Source of the DNA: Hominisplanchenecus_A murintestinalis
Lineage (GTDB): Bacteria; Bacillota; Clostridia; Lachnospirales; Lachnospiraceae
DNA length: 24,604 nt
Reading direction: 5' to 3'
Assembly: GCF_943193015.1 (NCBI RefSeq)
Contig: NZ_CALPCM010000039.1
Location: 1 to 24,604 of the forward strand
In this document: positions 6,813 to 13,116 of the stretch, in pieces
How positions within the stretch are numbered: position 1 is the stretch's first letter
Layout: each line of letters opens with the position of its first letter
Translations under genes and position numbers: made by a program
Notes under the pieces: generated by a model
Database searches by the model: none
The model's input: the letters and a program-made list of their open reading frames with translations, nothing else
Told to the model about the DNA's origin: nothing

Positions 6813-6884
6813 CTTTACAACACAATCTCCTGACACGCCGGACAAAATTGCAAAATGGCAGTTTGGCAGCAGGGTACAACATAA

Positions 6885-7112
6885 TCATTCAAGAGAACCT
6901 TTCTTTTCAGCCTTTGCTTTCTGAATAAGCGCAACCAAATCACCCCTATTTGTATCATCCTTTTTCAGCTTCATTCCTAATGCCATGTGGCAAATGAATG
7001 AAAGGGTAGGACAGTCCGGGTGTTCTGCCTTAAATTCTTCATCAACTTTTACAATTTCTTCTGTATCCAATTCCAGAAGCATATCTAACAACTGTGCATT
7101 GCTATACTCCAT
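6885..7112 (-). CDS. Hypothetical small acidic protein
   Basis: The protein is 75 aa (MEYSNAQLLDMLLELDTEE...) and ends in a lysine-rich tail. No family is recognised. The ATG at 7112 is chosen because GGAGGA lies about 9-10 nt upstream; in-frame starts further up, at 7169 or 7136, would overlap the previous gene and lack a clear ribosome binding site. It sits between two other unknown genes in the leftward cluster. Confidence 0.6.
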   Translation of the reverse strand: MEYSNAQLLDMLLELDTEEIVKVDEEFKAEHPDCPTLSFICHMALGMKLKKDDTNRGDLVALIQKAKAEKKGSLE

Positions 7113-7153
7113 TGTTTCATTTCCTCCAACAATCATTTTCGCGCCAACGAATC

Positions 7154-7627
7154 TCACCGTAACGGCCAATCCGGCAAGTCAAAATACTCAATGTATGTAT
7201 CATTCGACATTACAAGCACCATCTCCGTATTATCAGGATAGTAAAAGCTGTATTTCTTATCACAAATGACATAAATCAAACTCCGCTCATTGCACCATTC
7301 TTCAAGCTTCGTTCTGTCAAAACTGTATGGCTGATTCACATACACTATCTGGCTTGTGCCGGATTTCTTAAACAGTAAACCGTGGTCATGCTCCGGCACG
7401 TTCTCCGGCTCCTTCCATCCATGCGGATAATAACAGCTATTTGCCACATTGTTATAGCTGTGCCTGCCATAAAGCAAACGCTCATAGCTGCCGACACTTT
7501 CAGCCCTTGCCATGCGGTCAAAACCAAAATGCGTTACAAAATCATCAAATAATTTCATGCGTGAATCAATCTCGCTGTCAGGTATATTTATACCTTTCCA
7601 CGGATACTCTATCTTTTCCCACTTCAT
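7154..7627 (-). CDS. Hypothetical protein coupled to the primase gene
   Basis: The 157-aa protein is not a family I can name. It is rich in aromatic residues (GRHSYNNVANSCYYPHGW, YVNQPYSFDRTKLEEWCNER, then KYSFYYPDNTEMVLVMSNDT). Its ATG overlaps the TGA of the primase gene in an ATGA arrangement (7624-7627), so translation is coupled, and AAAGGAG lies inside the end of the primase gene. No signal peptide or membrane segment is seen. Coupling suggests it works in amounts similar to the primase-helicase, but there is no motif to say how. Confidence 0.7.
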   Translation of the reverse strand: MKWEKIEYPWKGINIPDSEIDSRMKLFDDFVTHFGFDRMARAESVGSYERLLYGRHSYNNVANSCYYPHGWKEPENVPEHDHGLLFKKSGTSQIVYVNQPYSFDRTKLEEWCNERSLIYVICDKKYSFYYPDNTEMVLVMSNDTYIEYFDLPDWPLR

Positions 7628-9912
7628 TTCTGCTCCTTTTGTCTGATATACTCTGGATTGATATAGATAATTTCTGATGGTCTGCCCCTCTTTTTGTCAC
7701 TTTTGTCACTTTTGTCAGTTGTCCACCCTTTCTGTACTCGCACATAACCATGTTCAATCAAACATACTAATCCGGGAATCATACCTTCTCTTGTTTCCAT
7801 CCCGTTCCTGTTCATACACATTCTTTGCAAATCTCTAAGCTTTATTTCCATCAATCCAGTAGAATCAATACGTTTCATCAGGTATTTTGCATCCCTTACC
7901 TCCGGCGAATCCATCAACCCCATAATGTTATAAGCCGCTTCTGCGTGTGCTTTAAAGTATCTGCCAATCTGAATAGCGTTCCCCATAGTTCCGCCGCTTA
8001 TCTTGTGTTCCCCAGATTCTTCAATGTATTCCAGACAGTGTAAAGAAAGTGCTATCCGCATTGTAGTACCGTGCAATTTCCCAAGCCATGCCCTAAACTC
8101 TGGCGAAGCATCCTCCATCTCTTTTTCAATCTCATAAAAGTAAGATTCTGCAATCTTATCTGCATCCCCATCCAGTTCCACTGCTTTCGGATTCTCTGGC
8201 ACTGGTATCGCCAAAAGCCGCTTTACAGTATCAACATATTCTGCCCTGTCAGCTTCAGGAATCTCCATCACCCTATATCTTCTCTTTCCTATAGTGGACG
8301 GCGGTATGCTGTATAAGAACCTTGCGTTCAATCCACGCCCCACAAACTCACTGTTCTCCATGACTTCCTTGATTATGATTGGCTGCACATAAAGAAGCAT
8401 TGTTATTAAGGGATTGTTAAGCGTCTGCCCTTTCCTGCCAAGCCTGTCCTGTGAAAACCTGTCCCCGGAATATGCTTTCAAAACAATATCAATAACCGTC
8501 TTGTCACTGTATCGCCCGGCAAGGATATTGAATATGCCGCCCTCTGTTGACATTATCCCTATACGCTCTTTGTTCTGCTCCAACAGCTTTCCAAGCACTT
8601 CCATAGTCACATCATCCACGGCAAGCCTGACCGGAGCAAGCCTTTCATTTTCCTCTGTTTCATACTCGTAAACAGGAACTAAGACTTCTTTCATTGTCGG
8701 GCTTTTCCTCTCTGACGGCTCCTGGACTATGGCAATGTAAAGGTTAGGCGGTTCATCCCATCCCGGCAGAGGACGCACGGCATATTTCTTCTGTATTCCA
8801 AGTGATGATACTGACACAACCGCAGGGGCAACCATTCCAGGGCTTACTTGCAGGCTCTCACATAACGCTTTTGAAAATCCCCTTACTTTGCATGGCAGCA
8901 GGTCAAGGTTAAAAACCGGGAGTTTATCAACAGCATTTTCCCCAAAACCCTCAATATCCTCAAACCCGTCTGAATACGGTATCTCATTCCCACCGACAAA
9001 ACCGACAGAAGTGACAAAACCACCGTCACCAATACCATCAGCAGCATATCCATAACTTTTTTCTGTAACGGCTCCGTCCTGCTGCAAAAGGCTTTCAAAC
9101 TCTGCCTTACTATGTCCGGCCATAAAGTAATCTGATATATCAGCTTTGGGAATATCCGGCACTGGAACAATTATCTTTGCGCTTTTCGCTATGCCCTGCA
9201 GATCACTCTGAATAATGTTCGCCACTCGCCGCCCCGGTTCGTCATTGTCGGCCAGTACATATACAACCGCCCCTTTGCAAAGCTGCGCCATATCTGCCGA
9301 CCAATCATTCACGCCCCCATAGGAAAACGCCGTATAGCCTTGTTTTGCCAGTGTATCAGCGTCTTTTTCGCCCTCCGGAATAAATATAGGCTTGCCCTCT
9401 GAAACTGCCTTATTTATGGCTTGTACGCCGTCAGGCGCATAGACAGCGCATAACTCTTTCCGTGTGCGCCCTCCCAATCCGTAAGTGAACCGCTCATTTG
9501 CCAACGTGCCATATATCATTTTCTTTCCTTGCATCCGCACTTTGGTAAAAAGATAGCCGCCGTTACTGGAAACGTAGTTATAAACCGCTTCAATCCGCTT
9601 TTTCTCCCGGCTCTCAATATAGGCTTGCCAACTGCTGCCAGTCCGCTTTTCCTGATAGAATAAATCTGACTTTTTCAATCCTGCCGCCGATAGCACATTA
9701 TCAATGTCGCATCCTGCATGACAGTGTATAAGGACGGAATCACGCCCCTTTGTGACAGTAAGGGAAGCCTGCCTATCATCATGCGCCGGACATTTACACT
9801 GTGCCTTGTCCTGCTGCCTTTTTTTCACTTGAAAATGTGTTAATACTTCATCATAGGTCACTGTTTCGCCCCCCCCCCCCGTTCCGTCAATAGATTTCAT
9901 AATGCTTTCCAT
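7624..9912 (-). CDS. Primase-helicase: zinc finger, TOPRIM and DUF3987 domains
   Basis: A 762-aa replication protein. Residues 39-68 hold a primase-type zinc finger (CKCPAHDD, then HCHAGC). Next comes a TOPRIM domain with catalytic Glu180 (IPEGEKDADT) and the acidic pair Asp222/Asp224 (VLADNDEPGRR). From about residue 320 to the end is a DUF3987 region, the phage/plasmid helicase-like family; its Walker-A-like segment reads EPSERKSPTMK. It probably primes and unwinds DNA at the element's origin. The ATG at 9912 is chosen because GGAG lies 10 nt upstream; a TTG at 9951 would overlap the upstream gene. A 12-G tract encodes Gly12-Gly15 and part of the preceding Thr codon, so slippage could switch the gene off. 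Near the C-terminus a DKSDKSDKK stretch is encoded by 9-bp tandem repeats. Confidence 0.88.
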   Translation of the reverse strand: MESIMKSIDGTGGGGETVTYDEVLTHFQVKKRQQDKAQCKCPAHDDRQASLTVTKGRDSVLIHCHAGCDIDNVLSAAGLKKSDLFYQEKRTGSSWQAYIESREKKRIEAVYNYVSSNGGYLFTKVRMQGKKMIYGTLANERFTYGLGGRTRKELCAVYAPDGVQAINKAVSEGKPIFIPEGEKDADTLAKQGYTAFSYGGVNDWSADMAQLCKGAVVYVLADNDEPGRRVANIIQSDLQGIAKSAKIIVPVPDIPKADISDYFMAGHSKAEFESLLQQDGAVTEKSYGYAADGIGDGGFVTSVGFVGGNEIPYSDGFEDIEGFGENAVDKLPVFNLDLLPCKVRGFSKALCESLQVSPGMVAPAVVSVSSLGIQKKYAVRPLPGWDEPPNLYIAIVQEPSERKSPTMKEVLVPVYEYETEENERLAPVRLAVDDVTMEVLGKLLEQNKERIGIMSTEGGIFNILAGRYSDKTVIDIVLKAYSGDRFSQDRLGRKGQTLNNPLITMLLYVQPIIIKEVMENSEFVGRGLNARFLYSIPPSTIGKRRYRVMEIPEADRAEYVDTVKRLLAIPVPENPKAVELDGDADKIAESYFYEIEKEMEDASPEFRAWLGKLHGTTMRIALSLHCLEYIEESGEHKISGGTMGNAIQIGRYFKAHAEAAYNIMGLMDSPEVRDAKYLMKRIDSTGLMEIKLRDLQRMCMNRNGMETREGMIPGLVCLIEHGYVRVQKGWTTDKSDKSDKKRGRPSEIIYINPEYIRQKEQK
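7692..7718 (-). repeat. Tandem 9-bp repeats (GTGACAAAA), site 2 of 3
   Basis: TTTTGTCAC (7692-7700), TTTTGTCAC (7701-7709) and TTTTGTCAG (7710-7718) are the complement of the unit at 366-383. They lie in the primase coding region and encode its DKSDKSDKK stretch. Confidence 0.65.
8993..9019 (+). repeat. Tandem 9-bp repeats, site 3 of 3
   Basis: CCGACAAAA (8993-9001), CCGACAGAA (9002-9010) and GTGACAAAA (9011-9019) form a third triple array, again inside the primase gene, where they encode a FVTSVGFVG repeat between TOPRIM and DUF3987. Confidence 0.55.
9869..9880 (-). repeat. Poly-G tract (12 G on the coding strand)
   Basis: Twelve consecutive C on the plus strand read as 12 G near codon 12 of the primase gene. 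Tracts of this length are prone to slipped-strand mispairing and to sequencing error. Loss or gain of one base would truncate the protein close to its start. Confidence 0.8.
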
Positions 9913-9919
9913 TTCGTAA

Positions 9920-10114
9920 TCACTCCGCAATAGCTTCAAGATATTTTTCAATAATAGAAACTTTGTATAAAGTGCGCCGTCCTATCTGTATCTTTGCCCC
10001 TGCATCCGTGCCGATTTTAACTGCCGTTGCCCTGCCACAATTTAACATTCCTGCCAAAGTATCAGCGTTTACAGTTAAAAACTTCTCATTATCCCTATTC
10101 AATGTCTTTTTCAT
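9920..10114 (-). CDS. Excisionase-like / MerR-type small HTH protein
   Basis: About 64 aa. The core LTVNADTLAGMLNCGRATAVKIGTDAGAKIQIGRRTLYKV has the winged helix-turn-helix pattern of excisionase-type proteins from Tn916-like elements and phages: a helix-turn-helix with CGRATA, then the IGRRTLY wing, then IIEKYLE. Such proteins bend DNA for excision, or act as repressors or accessory replication factors. The ATG at 10114 has AGGA 8 nt upstream; an ATG at 10141 is in frame but has no ribosome binding site. Its stop codon lies 7 nt before the primase ATG, so the two are co-transcribed, probably from the divergent control region to its right. No integrase is seen in the window. Confidence 0.7.
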   Translation of the reverse strand: MKKTLNRDNEKFLTVNADTLAGMLNCGRATAVKIGTDAGAKIQIGRRTLYKVSIIEKYLEAIAE

Positions 10115-10261
10115 TCTCTTTTTCCTTTCATCAGTGTTCATCTATTGCTTAATTTGTTTACTTGTGATACTATAATTTTAAACCAATGTTTTACTCAAAG
10201 TCAAACATCTGTTTAATTTTTTGTGTTTAATTTTAATCAAAAGGTATAGTGGTGACGAACA
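10115..10261. promoter_or_regulatory. Divergent control region with paired operator-like repeats
   Basis: This AT-rich gap separates the leftward replication cluster from the rightward repressor. TGTTTAATTTT occurs twice as direct repeats, at 10210-10220 and 10224-10234. On the minus strand TTGACT with TAAAAT (18-nt spacing), or TTGAGT with TATAGT (18-nt spacing), gives a leftward promoter. A rightward TATAGT lies at 10245-10250, just before the repressor. The layout is that of a phage-like genetic switch. Confidence 0.55.
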
Positions 10262-10960
10262 ATGATGAAAAAAGAATTAAACCCGGAACATGGAATTAGG
10301 TTAAAAGAATGTCTTGACAGTGCAGGCATGACACAAAAGGAACTGGCAGAAAAAGCCAACTGCACACCACAGTTTATAAGCAATGTCATTAAAGGTAAAA
10401 GAAATATGTCTTTTCAGACTGCGGAAATTTTTGCTAATATTTTGAAAGTAAAACCCGGTTATTTATTGGGAACAGAAATAATGAAAACAGATGAAGAATT
10501 ATTCAGAAATCGTACCTTTTCACAGGCAATTAGAAATAGTGTACTACTAGATGTATTTCGGTCATTCAACATCCGTATATGTGAAGCTATCGTTGATATT
10601 AAAACCCCTGATGGGAAACACATTACAGACCACATAAACCCACCAGAGCATTTCATACAGCCACACTTCATTATCGGTACAGATGTTGAAGAAATTTACA
10701 ACCGCATTTTCTCCGGATCCCTGTTGTATCCGCATGAGGATTTTGAAGAAATAGAGATTCCTAAAGGCTCTATCATTTCTAATTTTCAATTAAAAATAAA
10801 TATAGCTGATTTTGAACACGAACTAGAAAACTATAAAATAGTTCCTTATGACATAGTATTTGATATGATAGTTGATGTTTTAGATTTTGTTGATTATAAA
10901 TGCAGCAGGCTAAAAGAAGATATGAATGCGGAACGTTTTAGAAGAATCCGCAATTACTAA
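10262..10960 (+). CDS. CI-like XRE repressor with C-terminal extension
   Basis: The 232-aa protein has an N-terminal HTH of the Cro/C1 family at about residues 12-70 (GMTQKELAEKANCTPQFISN, then VIKGKRNMSFQTAEIFANIL and VKPGYLLG). The remaining 160 aa do not resemble LexA/CI peptidases: no Ser-Lys pair with its usual surroundings is seen. The C-terminus may bind a ligand or mediate dimerisation. It is divergent to the leftward cluster, so it probably represses the replication module and keeps the element quiescent. The ribosome binding site is weak (GGTGA about 8 nt upstream); ATGs at 10262 and 10265 are both possible starts. Confidence 0.85.
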   Translation: MMKKELNPEHGIRLKECLDSAGMTQKELAEKANCTPQFISNVIKGKRNMSFQTAEIFANILKVKPGYLLGTEIMKTDEELFRNRTFSQAIRNSVLLDVFRSFNIRICEAIVDIKTPDGKHITDHINPPEHFIQPHFIIGTDVEEIYNRIFSGSLLYPHEDFEEIEIPKGSIISNFQLKINIADFEHELENYKIVPYDIVFDMIVDVLDFVDYKCSRLKEDMNAERFRRIRNY

Positions 10961-11034
10961 TTTTATGCAGCAGAAAAGCACCCGATACCAATTAAGGCAT
11001 TGAGCGTCAATACAAAAGAATGTGAGGGTTATAT

Positions 11035-11691
11035 ATGTTTAATTGGAATGTTATAGATACTGCAATCAACTACCTATACAAAAAACCAGTTAAAATGTTG
11101 AATGGCGAAATATCGCATCCATTTGCCAGTTACATTGAGGATTTCATTGATAAAAATGAATTTTATGAACGTCTGCATGATTTAGAAAATGATATAAGCT
11201 GTTATGATACAGAACAAATCTTACTAATGATAGACAGAAACTATATACTGGAATTTCTTGAAGATATTCGGACTCATTTAACTATCGAAGAATATTCAAA
11301 AATCATTATGAACGAATATTCGGATGCAAACACAGGACAATATAATATGGATTATATAATCAGACTATTTGCTGACACAGATGTTTTTTTGCATGATGAA
11401 CGAAAAAGAAAGCGAAATATTCAATGCTCTGCCAGAATGCGTAACGGTTTATCGCGGATTCGGCGTGTGTGATTGCGCTGATACTGAATTTTTGTATAGA
11501 CCATCATGGACTTTAAAAAAAAAGAGATAGCAGGCTTGTTTTCTAAACGTGCCGAATACGACACTGGAAAAATTGGTGCTGTTTATCAAGGTGCTATATC
11601 AAAATCCAATATCCTCGCCTTTACAAATTGCCGGAAAGAATTTGAAGTTATAATAAATCCCTGTCACCTAAAAGATATTAAGAAATTATGA
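11035..11691 (+). pseudogene. ADP-ribosyltransferase-like phage protein broken by two frameshifts
   Basis: Two reading frames in the same phase (11035-11472 and 11506-11691) are bridged by a different phase from about 11384 to 11515. The bridge starts MMNEKESEIFNALPECVTVY and continues RGFGVCDCADTEF...SWTL. Joined together, the protein has the pattern of a phage ART-fold protein: VYRG (Arg), SWT, then LFSKRA, GAVYQGAI, ILAF and RKEFEVIINP (Glu). The shifts map to homopolymers, T7 at 11384-11390 (one T too many) and A9 at 11515-11523 (one A too few, or two extra). The first frame's tail, RKRKRNIQCSARMRNG, has the look of off-frame translation. It could be a dead gene, sequencing error at homopolymers, or expression by slippage. 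N-terminal residues 1-115 are unknown. Confidence 0.6.
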
Positions 11692-11702
11692 TATACACCA
11701 CA

Positions 11703-11737
11703 AAAGCCCCTCATGGCAGCAGTCATAAAGGGGCTTT
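11703..11737 (+). terminator. Terminator-like inverted repeat at the end of the element
   Basis: AAAGCCCCT (11703-11711) pairs with AGGGGCTTT (11729-11737), a 9-bp perfect stem 12 nt after the stop of the ART-like gene. The loop contains the octamer GGCAGCAG (11715-11722). The tail is AT-rich rather than a pure T-run, and it may act in both directions. Confidence 0.65.
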
Positions 11738-11842
11738 AAATATATATAAATGGGGTATTTATTGGGGTAAAATATCTTTCAGAGTAGCCACAAACCGCAT
11801 AAATAAAGGCTTTTCCGCATGATATGTTTGGACATCATGTCC
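11738..11842. other. Probable junction between two mobile elements
   Basis: The last element-type terminator ends at 11737, and ParB-like coding begins by about 11826. In-frame homology starts at FGHHVH, immediately after an in-frame stop at 11800-11802. A palindrome GGACAT-C-ATGTCC (11830-11842) sits right at the boundary and could be a recombinase core site, although it is also part of the ParB-like coding sequence. The other half-site is not in the window. Confidence 0.4.
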
Positions 11843-12288
11843 ACCAGCAGGCCAAGTCTAGAGAGCTGATCGGGCAGGAATATGGAATGACCGGTAGGAA
11901 TATTGCCAGATATGTTCGCTGTAATCAGCTGATTCCTGCATTCAAGGATATGCTGGATGATGGATCTCTGACTATGGTGGTGGGCGTTGAGTTATCGTTT
12001 CTGTCTCCGGAAGAACAGACGCTTCTGCATGGCGTGATGGAGAAAAACTGTATCAGACTGAAGAATGATGCTGCAAAGAGGCTCAGGGCGGCAGCAGGAT
12101 CCATCACAGAAGAATCTGTTCAGACTATCCTTGGACTGGATAAGCCGGTTACTGAAGTAAAGAAGCCAGTCAGTGTCAAACTTCCTGCGAAGGTCTACCA
12201 CAGATACTTTGCGAATGTAGCTGCTAAGGATGTGCAGGGCATTCTGGAAGAGGCTCTTGACCTGTATTTCGAGAGGAAGGGGGCATGA
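11824..12288 (+). pseudogene. ParB/RepB-like partition protein, N-terminal half missing
   Basis: The 154 aa match the central helix-turn-helix and C-terminal part of ParB/Spo0J-family proteins of clostridial conjugative elements: SRELIGQEYGMTGRNIARYV (HTH), PAFKDMLDDGSLTMVVGVEL, SFLSPEEQTLLHGVMEKNC, RLRAAAGSITEESVQTILG, then a C-terminal domain ending LEEALDLYFERKG. The N-terminal ParB nuclease/CTPase-like domain with its GHxR box is absent; normal members are roughly twice as long. The ATG at 11824 has no ribosome binding site and looks accidental. The break coincides with the edge of the left element. It could still be translated as a fragment. The next gene follows after 3 nt. Confidence 0.75.
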
Positions 12289-12291
12289 GGT

Positions 12292-12576
12292 ATGTACACA
12301 CAGCAGGAACTGGACGCGATCGACAGAAAGTATTTTGCCGTGATCATTGCCGATCAGTACGATGTGACGCTTATGTCTAAGAATACGCATCATGTCTGGC
12401 AGCTTCATAATGTGGAGCTGCCGGATGGTGAGGTTACAGTGATTTTTCATAAGCATCATGCTTCAGATCCCTATCACGCGCATAGTAAAAGCCGGTCGCT
12501 TAATCGGGCGATCCGGGATATCAAGTCTCATGATCAATTTCAGTTGAACGGCAGAAGAAAAGCAAAACGCAAATGA
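12292..12576 (+). CDS. Hypothetical protein accompanying the ParB-like gene
   Basis: The 94-aa protein has a compact alpha/beta appearance (FAVIIADQYDVTLMSKNTHH, VWQLHNVELPDGEVTVIFHK) and a histidine-rich stretch, HKHHASDPYHAHSKSRS, before a basic C-terminus. I associate this type with small conserved proteins next to ParB-like genes in clostridial mobile elements, without known function. The His-rich segment could bind metal, but that is speculation. The ATG is 3 nt after the ParB-like stop, so translation is coupled. With the partner truncated, its own expression may be reduced. Confidence 0.7.
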   Translation: MYTQQELDAIDRKYFAVIIADQYDVTLMSKNTHHVWQLHNVELPDGEVTVIFHKHHASDPYHAHSKSRSLNRAIRDIKSHDQFQLNGRRKAKRK

Positions 12577-12579
12577 ATA

Positions 12580-12618
12580 TTGGAGAGCTTGGAGAGTATT
12601 TGGAGAGTAATTTGAGAG
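12580..12618. repeat. Tandem TTGGAGAG repeats
   Basis: TTGGAGAG occurs at 12580-12587, 12589-12596 and 12600-12607, with a variant TTTGAGAG at 12611-12618. The array begins within a few bases of the stop of the preceding gene and ends just before a terminator. The role is unknown. Confidence 0.6.
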
Positions 12619-12625
12619 TATAAGG

Positions 12626-12664
12626 CGGAAGCACTGAAATACCGGGGCTTCCGTCTTTATTTTG
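12626..12664 (+). terminator. Rho-independent terminator upstream of the BREX operon
   Basis: CGGAAGC (12626-12632) pairs with GCTTCCG (12647-12653), followed by TCTTTATTTT. It insulates the BREX operon from the ParB-like transcript. Confidence 0.75.
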
Positions 12665-12720
12665 GTTTGAACAGACTTAAACAGACGAAAGCCCATTGAC
12701 GAGATCTTGAAGATAAACTA

Positions 12721-12750
12721 TTGCAGAGCGAGGGGTTAGTGTGCTATAAT
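12721..12750 (+). promoter_or_regulatory. BREX operon promoter with extended -10
   Basis: The -35 TTGCAG (12721-12726), an 18-nt spacer ending TGC, and a consensus -10 TATAAT (12745-12750) form an extended -10 promoter about 55 nt before the XRE regulator. The regulator is the first gene and probably represses this promoter. Confidence 0.75.
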
Positions 12751-12804
12751 TATTCTCGACATTTTGCACTCAATTGTAATGTATGAGGACACGAGGTGCC
12801 TGAA

Positions 12805-13035
12805 ATGAACGTGAGTTACAAGAAATTATGGAAGCTGTTAATAGATAAAGACATGATGAAGAAGGATCTTCAGAAGGAAGCAGGCATCAGCTGGGCGACG
12901 CTGACGAAGATGTCCAAGGGTGAAGTGGTCAGTACGGAAGTATTGATGAAGGTCTGTAAAGTGCTCCACTGTGATGTCGGTGACATTGTGGAGTTTATTG
13001 ATGATGGCAGCGAAAACACCGATAAAGAAAAATGA
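12805..13035 (+). CDS. XRE-family regulator, first gene of the BREX operon
   Basis: A 76-aa Cro/C1-type helix-turn-helix protein (SYKKLWKLLIDKDMMKKDLQ, ISWATLTKMSKGEVVSTEVL, VLHCDVGDIVEFIDDG). It belongs to the same short family as the regulator at 85-306. It lies directly behind the promoter and 81 nt before brxA, so it most likely autoregulates the defence operon. The ATG at 12805 is chosen because GAGG (12793-12796) is 8 nt upstream; an in-frame GTG at 12796 overlaps that site. BREX operons are often controlled by a dedicated regulator, although commonly a larger WYL-domain one (BrxR); a Cro-like regulator is a less familiar arrangement. Confidence 0.88.
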   Translation: MNVSYKKLWKLLIDKDMMKKDLQKEAGISWATLTKMSKGEVVSTEVLMKVCKVLHCDVGDIVEFIDDGSENTDKEK

Positions 13036-13116
13036 TTTGGGGATTCGGGTACAAGTCCGTATTATGGGACAGCTCATTTGGTAGCATGATAAGTGCCCGG
13101 AGTGGAAGGATATAGG

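Noticed and set aside
7345..7527. 60-codon minus-strand ORF inside the gene at 7154-7627
   Set aside because: Out-of-frame shadow without a ribosome binding site.
10262..10960. LexA/CI-type self-cleaving repressor
   Set aside because: The C-terminal part lacks a recognisable Ser-Lys peptidase signature, so only a CI-like layout is claimed.
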